Shown: positions 1-9,114 of the stretch, in pieces
How the letters are laid out: each line of letters opens with the position of its first letter
How positions within the stretch are numbered: the first letter of the stretch is position 1
DNA from: Klebsiella pneumoniae
Lineage (GTDB): Bacteria > Pseudomonadota > Gammaproteobacteria > Burkholderiales > UBA3065
Direction of reading: 5' to 3'
Length of the DNA stretch: 64,000 nucleotides
Assembly (NCBI GenBank): GCA_945897555.1
Contig: CAMDGF010000002.1
Span: 1 to 64,000, forward strand
Notes under the pieces: model-generated
What the model was told of the DNA's origin: nothing
Seen by the model: only the letters and a program-made list of their open reading frames with translations
Database searches by the model: none
Position numbers and translations under genes: made by a program

Positions 1-10
1 CGCTCGGCGC

Positions 11-16
11 TACAAT
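11..16 (+). promoter_or_regulatory. candidate -10 box of gshA
   Basis: TACAAT lies 33 bases before the gshA ATG at position 50. The -35 region would fall outside the window, so only the -10 half is visible. The same hexamer precedes lysS, fae and dapF in this window. Confidence 0.45.
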
Positions 17-49
17 CAGCCCCCCGATGTGCCTGCGAGGCCCCGCGAC

Positions 50-1378
50 ATGGCCGTTCCGCACCTCACCACCGCACTCACCGGCCCGCTGCTGGACCTG
101 GAGAAGCGCGTGCTCGCCGCCATGCCCGAGATCGAGGGCTGGTTCCGCACGCAGTGGCAGGAGCACACGCCGCCCTTCTACGGCTCGGTCGACCTGCGCA
201 ATGCCGGCTACAAGCTGGCCCCGGTGGACATGAACCTGTTCCCGGCCGGCTTCAACAACCTCAACCCGGTGTTCCGGCCGCTGGCCATCCAGGCCGCGCA
301 GGTCACCGTCGACCATCTGTGCCCGGGCATCGCCAACCTGCTGATCATCCCCGAGAACCACACCCGCAACCTCTACTACCTGCAGAACGTCGCCGCGCTG
401 CGCGAAACCCTGCGGCTGGCCGGCCTGAAGGTGCGCGTGGGCTCGTTGCTGCCAGAGATCACCGCGCCCACCCCCATCGAGCTGCCGGACGGCAACAGCC
501 TCACCCTCGAACCGCTGATCCGACGCGGACGCCGGCTCGGGCTGGCCGACTTCGACCCCTGCATGGTGCTGCTCAACAACGACCTTTCGGCCGGCCTGCC
601 GCCCATGCTGCAGGGCATCGATCAGACCATCATGCCGCCGCCCGAGGCGGGCTGGCACACCCGCCGCAAGAGCAAGCATTTCGCTGCTTACGACCAGGTG
701 GCAGGCATTTTGGCCGAACTCATTGGCGTTGATCCGTGGGTCATCAACCCCTACTGGGGGGTCTGCACCGGGGTGGACTTTCAGGCCCGCACCGGCGAGG
801 AATGTCTGGCCGAGACCGTGCGCGAGGTGCTTGAGCGGACCCGCCGCAAGTACCGCGAGCTGGGCATCGAGCAGACGCCCTTTGTGATGGTGAAGGCCGA
901 CGCCGGCACCTACGGCATGGGCGTGATGAGCGTGAAGGACCCTTCCGAGGTGATCGGCCTGAACCGCAAGCAGCGCAACAAGATGGCAGTGGTCAAGGAG
1001 GGCATGTCGGTGTCCGACGTGCTGGTGCAGGAGGGCGTGCCGACCTTCGAGACGCTCAAGGACGCGGTGGCCGAGCCGGTCATCTACATGCTCGACCGCT
1101 TTGTCATCGGCGGCTTCTACCGTGTGCACACCGGGCGTGGCGACGACGAGAACCTCAACGCGCCGGGCATGCACTTTGAGCCGCTCGCCTTCGAGCAGTG
1201 TTGTTCCGAACCGGACGAGGCCAAGAAGCCCGACGCGCCGCCCAACCGCTTCTATGCCTACGGCGTGATCGCGCGGCTCTCTTTGCTCGCCGCCTCCAAC
1301 GAGATCGAGGCTCTGGTGACTGAGGGCTACGCCGAGCAGCCGCTGCCGGCCGAGGCCGGGCAAGCGGAGCCGGTGTAG
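50..1378 (+). CDS. gshA: glutamate-cysteine ligase (Acidithiobacillus/betaproteobacterial type)
   Basis: Catalyses ATP-dependent joining of glutamate and cysteine, the first step of glutathione synthesis, in the cytoplasm. The 442-residue protein matches the gshA family found in Acidithiobacillus and betaproteobacteria, which is unrelated in sequence to E. coli GshA. A glycine-rich stretch, DAGTYGMGVM near residue 283, looks nucleotide-related. I chose the ATG at 50 (MAVPHLTT) over the in-frame GTG at 29 because it leaves room for a leader after the TACAAT box at 11. gshB starts 4 bases after the stop, so the two steps of the pathway are co-transcribed. Recognition is by whole-sequence resemblance. 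Confidence 0.9.
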   Translation: MAVPHLTTALTGPLLDLEKRVLAAMPEIEGWFRTQWQEHTPPFYGSVDLRNAGYKLAPVDMNLFPAGFNNLNPVFRPLAIQAAQVTVDHLCPGIANLLIIPENHTRNLYYLQNVAALRETLRLAGLKVRVGSLLPEITAPTPIELPDGNSLTLEPLIRRGRRLGLADFDPCMVLLNNDLSAGLPPMLQGIDQTIMPPPEAGWHTRRKSKHFAAYDQVAGILAELIGVDPWVINPYWGVCTGVDFQARTGEECLAETVREVLERTRRKYRELGIEQTPFVMVKADAGTYGMGVMSVKDPSEVIGLNRKQRNKMAVVKEGMSVSDVLVQEGVPTFETLKDAVAEPVIYMLDRFVIGGFYRVHTGRGDDENLNAPGMHFEPLAFEQCCSEPDEAKKPDAPPNRFYAYGVIARLSLLAASNEIEALVTEGYAEQPLPAEAGQAEPV

Positions 1379-1382
1379 CGCC

Positions 1383-2327
1383 ATGCGCGACTGGCTCTTC
1401 GTCACCGACCCGCTGGCGCATCTCAAGCCGGCCAAGGATTCGTCGATCGCCATCATGCGGGCGGCGCAGGCTGCCGGCCATGCGGTCTGGGCGTGCGAGG
1501 TCGGGCATCTGTTCGCCGACGGCGAGACGGTGCTGGCACATGCCACGCCGCTCACCATCCATCCGGCTGGAGATGCCGACTGGCGCGCCGAGGGCTCGCG
1601 CTCAGTACGGCCGGTGTCGAGTTTTGCCGCCACGCTCATGCGCAAGGACCCGCCGGTGGATGCCGGCTATCACACCGCGCTGCAGCTGCTGGCACTGGCC
1701 GAGCTCGAAGGCGCGCGCGTCTGGAACCGGCCTGTTGCGGTGGCCACGCACAACGAGAAGCTCGCCATCCTGCGCTTCCCGGATCTCATTCCACCGACGC
1801 GCGTAACGCGCGATGCGCACGACATCGCCGACTTCCTCGACCTGCACGGCGACATCATCGTCAAGCCGCTGGACGGCATGGGCGGCGCGGGCATCTTTCG
1901 CGTACGCGCTGGCGACCACAACCTGGGCGTGATCACCGAGACCGCCACGCACCACGGCCACCGCCACGTGATGCTGCAGCGCTTCCTGCCCGAGATCGCC
2001 GATGGCGACACCCGAGTGCTGGTGATCGACGGCGAGGCTTTTCCGTTCGGGCTGGCGCGCATCCCGCGGCTTGGGGAGACGCGCGGCAATCTGGCTGCGG
2101 GTGGCCGCGGTGAGGTGCGGCCCCTGAGCTCGGTACAGCAGGATATTGCTGGCAGAGTGGGCGCTTACTGTCGTGAAAATGGCTTGATATTGGTGGGGCT
2201 CGATGTGATCGGCGACCGCATGACCGAATTCAACGTGACCAGCCCGACCTGCATGGTCGAGATCTTCCGCGACACCAGCATCGATCCGGCGGCCCGGTTG
2301 GTCGCAGCGATCGACCGGCACTCGTAA
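1383..2327 (+). CDS. gshB: glutathione synthetase
   Basis: Adds glycine to gamma-glutamylcysteine with ATP to complete glutathione. The 314-residue length matches the bacterial ATP-grasp family. The prokaryotic GSH-synthetase N-terminal domain begins DWLFVTDPLAHLKPAKDSS, followed by the ATP-grasp segment IIVKPLDGMGGAGIF near residue 158 and the GETRGNLAAGGRGE loop near residue 230. The ATG at 1383 follows the gshA stop by 4 bases, so translation is probably coupled. Confidence 0.96.
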   Translation: MRDWLFVTDPLAHLKPAKDSSIAIMRAAQAAGHAVWACEVGHLFADGETVLAHATPLTIHPAGDADWRAEGSRSVRPVSSFAATLMRKDPPVDAGYHTALQLLALAELEGARVWNRPVAVATHNEKLAILRFPDLIPPTRVTRDAHDIADFLDLHGDIIVKPLDGMGGAGIFRVRAGDHNLGVITETATHHGHRHVMLQRFLPEIADGDTRVLVIDGEAFPFGLARIPRLGETRGNLAAGGRGEVRPLSSVQQDIAGRVGAYCRENGLILVGLDVIGDRMTEFNVTSPTCMVEIFRDTSIDPAARLVAAIDRHS

Positions 2328-2391
2328 AACGCAGGCGGCGCAAAACCGGCTAGAGTGAGACAGAAACCCGGACTCGGTCACCGACCCAGAC

Positions 2392-2802
2392 ATGCTTGGC
2401 ATCCTCGTCATCGCGCACGGCAATCTAGGTCACGCCCTGCTTGAGTGCGCCCGCCATGTGCTCGGCGAACTGCCGGACCGCGTCGCCGCCATCGAGGTCT
2501 ACATGTTCGACAACGAGGCGACCATGGTGGCCCGCTTGTGGCCCGCGGTGGAGGCCATTGATAACGGCCACGGCGTGCTCGTCCTCACGGACATCTTTGG
2601 CGCCACCCCCTGCAACATTGCTGCCCGACTCATGGAGAAGGGCAAGGTGGAGGCCATCAGCGGTGTGAACGTGCCCATGCTGCTGCGCGCCATCTCCAAC
2701 CGCAACCTGCCGCTCAACATCGCTGTGGGCAAGGTCATACACGGTGCCAAGGAAGGCATCATCCGGCTGTCTACCGATCAGTGTTACGGCGACGAGGAAT
2801 AG
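2392..2802 (+). CDS. PTS EIIA component, mannose/fructose family
   Basis: A stand-alone 136-residue EIIA-Man domain that accepts phosphate from HPr. The probable phosphorylated His9 is in VIAHGNLG, and the family core GVLVLTDIFGATPCNIA is intact. There is no EIIB or EIIC gene nearby, so this is more likely a regulatory than a sugar-transport PTS, as is usual in betaproteobacteria. A weak TAGAGT box at about 2352 could be a local -10. The HPr gene starts 3 bases after the stop. Confidence 0.9.
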   Translation: MLGILVIAHGNLGHALLECARHVLGELPDRVAAIEVYMFDNEATMVARLWPAVEAIDNGHGVLVLTDIFGATPCNIAARLMEKGKVEAISGVNVPMLLRAISNRNLPLNIAVGKVIHGAKEGIIRLSTDQCYGDEE

Positions 2803-2805
2803 GCG

Positions 2806-3075
2806 GTGCAGCAGCGTGATGTCGAGATCGTCAATCGGTTGGGCCTGCATGCGCGGGCATCGGCCAAGCTGACGCAGACCGCTGCCAAGTTCAGCAGCGA
2901 CGTCTTCATGACCCGCAACGGCCGCCGCATCAACGCCAAGTCGATCATGGGGGTCATGATGCTGGCCGCGCCCAAGGGTAGCCTTGTCACGCTCGAAGTC
3001 AGCGGCGCCGATGAGGCCGACGCCATGGCGGCGCTGGTCAAGCTGATCGCCGAGCGGTTCGGCGAACCGGACTGA
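2806..3075 (+). CDS. ptsH: HPr phosphocarrier protein
   Basis: The 89-residue HPr relays phosphate from enzyme I to EIIA. His15 (GLHARA) and the regulatory Ser46 (KSIMG) are both at canonical positions, so control by HPr kinase is possible. The start is GTG at 2806, 3 bases after the EIIA stop. In related betaproteobacteria ptsI (enzyme I) commonly follows, but here the next gene is lnt and no EI gene is in the window. Confidence 0.95.
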   Translation: MQQRDVEIVNRLGLHARASAKLTQTAAKFSSDVFMTRNGRRINAKSIMGVMMLAAPKGSLVTLEVSGADEADAMAALVKLIAERFGEPD

Positions 3076-3083
3076 CCGCTGGC

Positions 3084-4649
3084 GTGAAGCCCCTCATGCG
3101 TCGCTGGCGCACTCCGCTGGCGGCGTTGCTGCTCGGCACCACCGCGCCGTTGGCTTTTGCCCCGACCGGCTGGTGGTGGCTGCTACCCCTCGACCTCGCG
3201 CCGCTGTTCTGGCTCGCGCTGCTGCGGCCCCGCACGCCCGGGTCGGCGGCCCGACTCGGTTGGTCGTGGGGCTTTGGCATGTTCATGGTGGGGATCGGCT
3301 GGATACAGGTGAGCCTATCGGTCTATGGCGAGCTCCACCCGCTGCTGGGCTGGCTGGCTGTTGCGCTGCTGGCGGCCTTTCTTGCGCTGTTTCCGGCGCT
3401 GGCGCTGTGGGGCGCTGCGCGCGCAAGCGGCTGCATGGCGGTGAGGCTGCTGCTTGCAGCGCCCGCCGCCTGGGTGCTTGCCGAGTGGGTGCGTGGTTGG
3501 GTGTTCACGGGCTTCCCGTGGCTCAGTCTCGGCGATTCACAGGCCCCCGATGGTTGGCTGGCGCCGCTGGCGCCGGTGCTCGGGCACTTTGGCCTGTCGG
3601 GGCTGATCGTTGCGGCCGCTGGTGGGCTGGTGTTGGTGGCGCAGGCACTTTGCTGGGCGTCCAGGCGACGCGCGCACCCCGGCGAGTACACGCGCGAAGG
3701 CGGGTTTGCGTCGACCGATCGGGTCAGCGCCGCGCGTCCACTGCTGCTGGCCGGGGCAGCGGCGCTGTGGGTGCCCCTCGGGCTCGCTGCTGCGCTGGCC
3801 AACCTGGCGTGGAGCGAACCGGTGGGCGAGCCTGTAAGGGTCGAACTGTTGCAGCCCGATGTGGCGCAGCAGGTCAAATGGGATCCGGCCCACTCGCAGA
3901 GGGTGGTCGATCAAGTGGTCGGTCAGGTGCGCGCCTCCAGCGCGCGCTGGGTGATCCTGCCGGAGACAGCGGTGCCGTTCTTTCTGCAGCAGATGCCGGC
4001 CGCGGTGTTGGGCGCACTGCACGAGCCCGTTCGCGCGCGCGACGCCTTTCTGCTCATCGGTTTACCGACATTGGAGGGTGATAGCTACTACAACTCGGTG
4101 GTCACGCTCGGCGCCACCACGGCCATCCCCTACAGCAAGCACCATCTGGTGCCGTTCGGCGAATTCGTGCCGTGGGGCTTCCGTTGGTTCGTTGATGCGG
4201 TGAGCATCCCTTTGGCGGACTTCAGTCGCGGCGCACGCGATCAGCCGCCGTTCGAGCTCAGCGGACAGCGCATCGCCTTCATGATCTGCTACGAGGACAT
4301 CTTTGCCAGCGAGGTGGCTGCGCGCGGGCGGGATGCCACGCTGCTCGTCAACCAGACCAACGACGCGTGGTTCGGGCAGACCGCAGCGCCATGGCAGCAC
4401 GCTCAGCAATCGCAGATGCGGGCGCTTGAGAACGCGCGGCCGCTGCTGCGCGCCACCAACAATGGCGTGACGCTGGCGGCCGATCACCGTGGGCGCCTGA
4501 CTGCCGCGTTACCGCCTTTCCAGCCGGGTGTGCTGGCGGTCGAGCTGCAGGGCCGCACTGGCACCACGCCTTACCAGCGTTGGGGCGACTGGCTGGTGGT
4601 CGGGCTCGCTGCGATCGTCCTGCTCGGGATATTGGCTCGGCGCAGGTGA
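3084..4649 (+). CDS. lnt: apolipoprotein N-acyltransferase
   Basis: Inner-membrane enzyme that transfers a third acyl chain to the N-terminal cysteine of lipoproteins. The 521-residue protein has an N-terminal half of hydrophobic helices followed by a nitrilase-like domain. The expected catalytic triad is present: Glu294 (LPETAVPF), Lys352 (YSKHHLVPFGE) and Cys402 (MICYEDIF). The start is GTG 3084; ATG 3096 is an alternative 4 codons in. It follows ptsH by 8 bases and probably shares its transcript. Its usual partner corC is not here. Confidence 0.94.
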   Translation: MKPLMRRWRTPLAALLLGTTAPLAFAPTGWWWLLPLDLAPLFWLALLRPRTPGSAARLGWSWGFGMFMVGIGWIQVSLSVYGELHPLLGWLAVALLAAFLALFPALALWGAARASGCMAVRLLLAAPAAWVLAEWVRGWVFTGFPWLSLGDSQAPDGWLAPLAPVLGHFGLSGLIVAAAGGLVLVAQALCWASRRRAHPGEYTREGGFASTDRVSAARPLLLAGAAALWVPLGLAAALANLAWSEPVGEPVRVELLQPDVAQQVKWDPAHSQRVVDQVVGQVRASSARWVILPETAVPFFLQQMPAAVLGALHEPVRARDAFLLIGLPTLEGDSYYNSVVTLGATTAIPYSKHHLVPFGEFVPWGFRWFVDAVSIPLADFSRGARDQPPFELSGQRIAFMICYEDIFASEVAARGRDATLLVNQTNDAWFGQTAAPWQHAQQSQMRALENARPLLRATNNGVTLAADHRGRLTAALPPFQPGVLAVELQGRTGTTPYQRWGDWLVVGLAAIVLLGILARRR

Positions 4650-4702
4650 TGCGGTTGGCGGTGGCCCGCCAGCGGAGCTCAGCGCAGCACCGCAAACCGT
4701 TA

Positions 4703-4796
4703 AGGGGCGGCCCCCGTCCGGTGGTCTTTCCGAAGCGACTTCCGAGCGCAGCGAGAGGAGCGAGGAAAGTCGCCACCGGAGGCAGTGGGCCGCCCT
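4703..4796. repeat. large imperfect palindrome between convergent genes
   Basis: The left arm (4703-4731, containing GGGGCGGCCC and CCGGTGGTCTTTCC) pairs with the right arm (4764-4796, containing GGAAAGTCGCCACCGG and GGGCCGCCC), leaving a loop of roughly 32 bases. It lies between the 3' ends of lnt and the methyltransferase gene. There is no T-run, so it is not a classic terminator. It may be a REP-like intergenic element, or it may protect mRNA 3' ends. Confidence 0.55.
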
Positions 4797-4856
4797 CCAT
4801 CACTGGAAGTAGTGGGCCGCTTGGCATGCTCCTGCGGACAACAGGCCGCCTCCCGA

Positions 4857-5951
4857 CTACCGCCCCCAGACCGCGACCCGGAACAGCTCTCCCATCTCGG
4901 CCGGCGAGAGCAGCCGGTTGGCCTCTGCCGACAGCGGCAGGTAGCGCGCCGGGTCATCAGCCGGCGTACGCGACAGCACATCGAGGATGCCGGCGTCGAT
5001 CAGGAACCGTGCAAAGCCCACGTGGCCGCCCTCCAGCCCCGCCTCGGCCGCGACCTCGTCCAGCGCATCGAAGTTGACGTGCGCAGTGATGTCCTGCTGC
5101 CCGGGCAGCCAGAACGGGTCGTCGTTGGCGGTGTGCCGATGGTGACAGCGCAGGGTGCCTTGCGCACGCTGTGGGTGGTAGTAGGTGGCTTCGTCGAAGC
5201 CGTAGTCAACGAACAGGAGCAGGCCACGCGTCAGCCGCTCGGCGAGGCTGGCGATAAAAGCCTCCTGTCGGGGGTGGACCTCGCTGAGGTAGCCGTCCGG
5301 CCATGCGCCGGCGTGCACGCGCTGGATGGCCCGCGCCGCCAGCGCATCCGCCGTCGGCGGCCGGTCCGACCACGCCAGCTCGCCCTGCACCAAGCTCACC
5401 CCGCGCTCGAGCACGCCCCCTGCGTGGCCCACCAGCAGATGCACCGGCATGGCGTCGAGCACCTCGTTACCCAACACCGCACCTTCGATGCGCTCAGGCA
5501 AAGCACTGAGCCACTCGGTTCGCGCCAGCGCACCCGGTATGGAGGCCACGCGTTCGCGCTGCCGGGCCGCCAACGGAGCGCTCACCTCGACGATGCGGTA
5601 GCGCACATCGGCGAGGCTCGGGTGGCTCAGAAGCTGCGATGCCAAAAGCCCGCTTCCTGCGCCAAATTCCGTGATCGTGCGTGCATCTGACGGCAAATTC
5701 GCATCGAGCCACTGGGCCAGCGTGGCACCAAAGAGCCCTCCGGTCTCAGGGGCGGTGACAAAGTCTCCGCCAACTCCGAACACCGGCCGGCCGCTGCTGT
5801 AATAGCCCAGGCCGGGCTCGTAAAGCGCCATGTCCATGTAGCGGGCGAAAGGTATCCAGCCACCCGCTTGTTCGATGTCGGCCTCGATTCGCGGCCGCAG
5901 CGCTGAGCTCGTGGGGGGCTCGCCTGGAGGTGCTGGAGGAAGTCTAAGCAT
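4857..5951 (-). CDS. MidA/NDUFAF7-family SAM-dependent methyltransferase
   Basis: A 364-residue protein of the DUF185/COG1565 family. Mitochondrial members methylate an arginine of a complex I subunit; the bacterial substrate is unknown. Family hallmarks are GGWIPFARYMDMALYEPGLG near the N-terminus, DFVTAPE, the SAM-binding EFGAGSGLLA and LGNEVLDAMPVH, and FVDYGF in the C-terminal half. I chose the ATG at 5951 (MLRLPPAP), because longer starts would run through the divergent pteridine reductase start at 5975. The two start codons are only 23 bases apart. Confidence 0.9.
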   Translation of the reverse strand: MLRLPPAPPGEPPTSSALRPRIEADIEQAGGWIPFARYMDMALYEPGLGYYSSGRPVFGVGGDFVTAPETGGLFGATLAQWLDANLPSDARTITEFGAGSGLLASQLLSHPSLADVRYRIVEVSAPLAARQRERVASIPGALARTEWLSALPERIEGAVLGNEVLDAMPVHLLVGHAGGVLERGVSLVQGELAWSDRPPTADALAARAIQRVHAGAWPDGYLSEVHPRQEAFIASLAERLTRGLLLFVDYGFDEATYYHPQRAQGTLRCHHRHTANDDPFWLPGQQDITAHVNFDALDEVAAEAGLEGGHVGFARFLIDAGILDVLSRTPADDPARYLPLSAEANRLLSPAEMGELFRVAVWGR

Positions 5952-5974
5952 CTGATTATGGTACCCTTTGGCCC

Positions 5975-6751
5975 ATGCAAAAAGCCGAATCCAGCAACAG
6001 CCAGATTGGCGATCCACCGCGTGTTGCGCTCATCACTGGCGGTGCCAAGCGAGTCGGCGCAGCCATCGCGCGGCGCCTGCATGCCGCCGGTTTCCAGCTG
6101 ATGATCCACTATCGTAGTTCGGAGAGTGACGCACGCACGCTGCAGGCCTTGCTCAACGACATCCGCCCGGGTTCGGTGGCGCTGGTGCAAGCGGACCTGC
6201 TCAACATCGAGGGACTCAACACCTTGGTCGATGAGACTGTACGCACCTTCGACCGCCTCGATGTGCTGGTCAACAATGCGTCGAGCTTCAGCCCTACGCC
6301 AGTCGGTGAGATCACCAAGAAGGATTGGGACGACCTCATCGGCTCCAACCTGCTGGCGCCGCTTTTTTTGTCGCAAGCGGCCATGCCGCAGCTGCGGGCG
6401 CACCGTGGCTGCATCGTCAACATCGTTGATATTCACGCCGACCGGCCGATGAAGAACTATGTCGTCTACAGCACCGCCAAGGCCGGTCTGGCCAACCTCA
6501 CCCGATCGCTGGCGCGCGAACTCGCGCCCGAGGTGCGGGTCAATGGCGTCGCCCCCGGCGCCATCACCTGGCCGGAGGATGCGAGCTGGCAGGACGAACT
6601 GGCCCGGCAGCGCATCATCAACACGGTGCCGCTGCGCCGTGTCGGCGACCCCGACGACATTGCGCGCGCGGTGCTCTTTCTGGTCGATGATGCGCCCTAT
6701 GTCACCGGCCACATCATCAACGTCGATGGCGGCCGCAGTGCGCATCTGTGA
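5975..6751 (+). CDS. pteridine reductase (short-chain dehydrogenase)
   Basis: Probable NADPH-dependent reductase of dihydropteridines, like FolM or PTR1. The 258-residue Rossmann protein carries the pteridine-reductase cofactor motif TGGAKRVG (residues 21-28, TGxxxRxG rather than the usual SDR TGxxxGxG), NNAS at 100-103, and catalytic Asp152, Tyr165 and Lys169 (YSTAK). It ends with the typical VTGHIINVDGG. ttcA follows 57 bases downstream on the same strand. Confidence 0.9.
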   Translation: MQKAESSNSQIGDPPRVALITGGAKRVGAAIARRLHAAGFQLMIHYRSSESDARTLQALLNDIRPGSVALVQADLLNIEGLNTLVDETVRTFDRLDVLVNNASSFSPTPVGEITKKDWDDLIGSNLLAPLFLSQAAMPQLRAHRGCIVNIVDIHADRPMKNYVVYSTAKAGLANLTRSLARELAPEVRVNGVAPGAITWPEDASWQDELARQRIINTVPLRRVGDPDDIARAVLFLVDDAPYVTGHIINVDGGRSAHL

Positions 6752-6808
6752 TCTAACGGCACCGGGCATGACCATCGCGCTCGCTCATGCTGCTCCCCTG
6801 GTCTGCTC

Positions 6809-7834
6809 ATGAGCGCCCAGACCATCGGCTTTCGTCAGCGGCCAGCACCGCAGCGGGACGGGCACGAGGCCGACGCAGGGGGCGAGACAGGGCTTCCGGC
6901 GACGCCTGACGGCCGTCGCGGCTTCAGCCGCTCCACCGGCACCTCGCGCCGGCAGGTGGCGCTGGAGAAGCGCATCCGCCGCCTCACCGGCATGGCCATC
7001 GAGCACTTCGCCATGATCGAGGACGGCGACCGCATCATGGTCTGCCTCTCCGGCGGCAAGGACAGCTACACCCTGCTCGACATCCTGCTCAAGTTGCAGG
7101 CCGTGGCACCCGTGCGCTTCGAGCTCATCGCCGTCAACCTCGACCAGAAGCAGCCGGGTTTCCCGGATCACATCCTGCCGGAGTACCTCACCGCGCTCGG
7201 CGTGCCTTTCCACATCGAGACGCAGGACACCTACAGCATCGTCAAGCGCGTGGTGCCGGAGGGCAAGACCACCTGCGGGCTGTGCTCGCGCCTGCGCCGC
7301 GGCATCTTGTACCGCGTGGCCGATGAGCTCGGCGCCACCAAGATCGCGCTCGGCCACCACCGCGACGACATCCTCGAGACCTTCTTCCTCAACCTGTTCC
7401 ACGGCGGCAAGCTCAAGACCATGCCACCCAAGCTGGTCTCTGACGATGGTCGCCACGTGGTGATCCGGCCACTGGCCTATGTGCCGGAGCGCGACATCGA
7501 GAAGTACGCAGCGATGGCCGGCTACCCCATCATCCCGTGCAATCTGTGCGGTTCGCAGCCCAACCTCAAGCGCGCCGAGACCAAGGCCATGCTGCGGCAA
7601 TGGGAGAAGGACTTCCCGGGGCGGGTCGAGAGCACCTTCCGCGCCATGTCGCAGGTGGTGCCCACCCATCTGCTCGACCATCAGCTCAACGACTTCAGGG
7701 CGGTGCGAGCTGATGGTGTCGCCCGCGAGGATGGCGACACCGCCTTTGATGCGGTGGCAGTGGAACCGCTGCCGGCAAGCTTTGCCGAGATAGCCATCGA
7801 TGGCGACGGCGAGATGGACGACGAGGCCGATTAA
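6809..7834 (+). CDS. ttcA: tRNA 2-thiocytidine(32) synthetase
   Basis: Thiolates cytidine 32 in certain tRNAs using ATP and an iron-sulfur cluster. The PP-loop SGGKDS is at residues 81-86. The cluster-binding cysteines appear as C156/C159 (CGLC) and C244/C247 (CNLC), and [10 protein letters not shown] is the conserved active-site segment. The 341 residues include about 40 extra at the N-terminus and a poorly conserved acidic tail. Its TAA overlaps the stop codon of convergent lpxH by 3 bases. Confidence 0.95.
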   Translation: MSAQTIGFRQRPAPQRDGHEADAGGETGLPATPDGRRGFSRSTGTSRRQVALEKRIRRLTGMAIEHFAMIEDGDRIMVCLSGGKDSYTLLDILLKLQAVAPVRFELIAVNLDQKQPGFPDHILPEYLTALGVPFHIETQDTYSIVKRVVPEGKTTCGLCSRLRRGILYRVADELGATKIALGHHRDDILETFFLNLFHGGKLKTMPPKLVSDDGRHVVIRPLAYVPERDIEKYAAMAGYPIIPCNLCGSQPNLKRAETKAMLRQWEKDFPGRVESTFRAMSQVVPTHLLDHQLNDFRAVRADGVAREDGDTAFDAVAVEPLPASFAEIAIDGDGEMDDEAD

Positions 7835-8538
7835 TCGGCGAGGCGCAGCGTCTCGGCTCCGTCGGGGGTCACCTGCAACGCTGTACCCACGCCATACCAG
7901 TCAGCCAGCACCCAGCGCTCGCACTCGCGGCCCGCGACCTTGAGCTTGTGCTGCGCCGGCCGGTGGGTGTGGCCGTGCAGCAGGCGTGCTGCGCCGGTCT
8001 CGCGCAGCACCGCATCGACCGCCTGCGGCGTGACGTCGAGCACCGCCATGGGCACGCGCGCTTGCGCCGAGCGGCTGCGCTGGCGGGTGTACCCGGCAAA
8101 GCGCCGTCGCCACGCATGGGGCAGGCGCAGGAACAGCATTTGCACCCAGCCGCGCCGCACCACCGCGCGGAAGCGCTGGTAGCCGATGTCGTCGGTACAA
8201 AGGGTGTCGCCATGCAGCAACAGCGTCGGCGTGCCATAGAGGTCGATCAGGGTCGGCTCGGGCAGCAGCGTGGCTCCGGCCGCCACCTCGAAGGCGTGGC
8301 CTAGCAGGAAATCGCGATTGCCGTGCATGAGGTAGACCGGGCAGCGGGCATCGTGCAGCGCTTCGGCCACCGCCTCGTTGAACGGCTCGCGCAAGTCATC
8401 GTCGCCGACCCAGTATTCAAAGATGTCGCCGAGCAGATAGAGCGCGTCTGCGGCGGGGGTGCGCTCGACGAGCTGGCGCAACTCGTCGAGACCCTGCGGG
8501 TGCTGCGCCGAGAGATGCAGGTCGGAGGCGAACAGCAC
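7831..8538 (-). CDS. lpxH: UDP-2,3-diacylglucosamine diphosphatase
   Basis: Cleaves UDP-2,3-diacylglucosamine to lipid X in lipid A synthesis, at the cytoplasmic face of the inner membrane. The calcineurin-like metal-binding motifs are all present in order: [31 protein letters not shown] and HGHTHRP. I chose the GTG at 8538 (VLFASDLHL), giving 235 residues, close to the usual 240, with a G-rich stretch before it. A CTG at 8583 overlapping the ppiB stop is a possible coupled start, and the in-frame ATG at 8724 lies deep inside ppiB. Confidence 0.9.
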   Translation of the reverse strand: MLFASDLHLSAQHPQGLDELRQLVERTPAADALYLLGDIFEYWVGDDDLREPFNEAVAEALHDARCPVYLMHGNRDFLLGHAFEVAAGATLLPEPTLIDLYGTPTLLLHGDTLCTDDIGYQRFRAVVRRGWVQMLFLRLPHAWRRRFAGYTRQRSRSAQARVPMAVLDVTPQAVDAVLRETGAARLLHGHTHRPAQHKLKVAGRECERWVLADWYGVGTALQVTPDGAETLRLAD

Positions 8539-8579
8539 CGCACCACGACCCTCGCCCGCCCGATAGCGATGCAGTGGCT

Positions 8580-9080
8580 TCAGGCGACTTCCTCGGCGCC
8601 GGTGATGACGATGTCCTGTTCCGGAACGTCGGCATGGAACCCTTGCTTGACGGTGCGCACCTTGACCATGCTGTCGATCACTTCGGTGCCCTCGACCACC
8701 TTGCCGAACACGCAGTAGCCCCAACCCTGACCGCTGGGTGCGGTGTGGTTGAGGAAATCGTTGTCGACCACGTTGATGAAGAACTGGGCGCTGGCCGAAT
8801 GCGGTTCTGAGGTGCGTGCCATGGCAATGGTGTAGCGCTGATTGCCAAGACCGTTGGTGGCCTCGTTGGGGATCGGCGCACGCGTCGGCTTTTGCTTGAG
8901 GCCTGGCTCGAATCCACCGCCCTGGATCATGAAGCCCTTGATGACCCGGTGAAAGATGGTGTTGGCGTAGTGGCCATCGCGGACATACGAGAGAAAGTTG
9001 GCGACGGTCTCCGGGGCCTTCTCAGTGTCGAGTTCGAGGGTGATGTCACCCATGCTGGTGGTCAATCGGACCTTGCTCAT
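8580..9080 (-). CDS. ppiB: peptidyl-prolyl cis-trans isomerase, cytoplasmic cyclophilin
   Basis: A 166-residue cyclophilin with no signal peptide. Active-site motifs are [32 protein letters not shown] and GYCVFGKV. The ATG at 9080 (MSKVRLTT) has a good ribosome-binding site (AGGAAACGCA before it). It sits between a secreted cyclophilin upstream and lpxH downstream on the same strand. Confidence 0.95.
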   Translation of the reverse strand: MSKVRLTTSMGDITLELDTEKAPETVANFLSYVRDGHYANTIFHRVIKGFMIQGGGFEPGLKQKPTRAPIPNEATNGLGNQRYTIAMARTSEPHSASAQFFINVVDNDFLNHTAPSGQGWGYCVFGKVVEGTEVIDSMVKVRTVKQGFHADVPEQDIVITGAEEVA

Positions 9081-9114
9081 TGCGTTTCCTGGTCGAAAGA
9101 GGGCCTGCGCTCTG

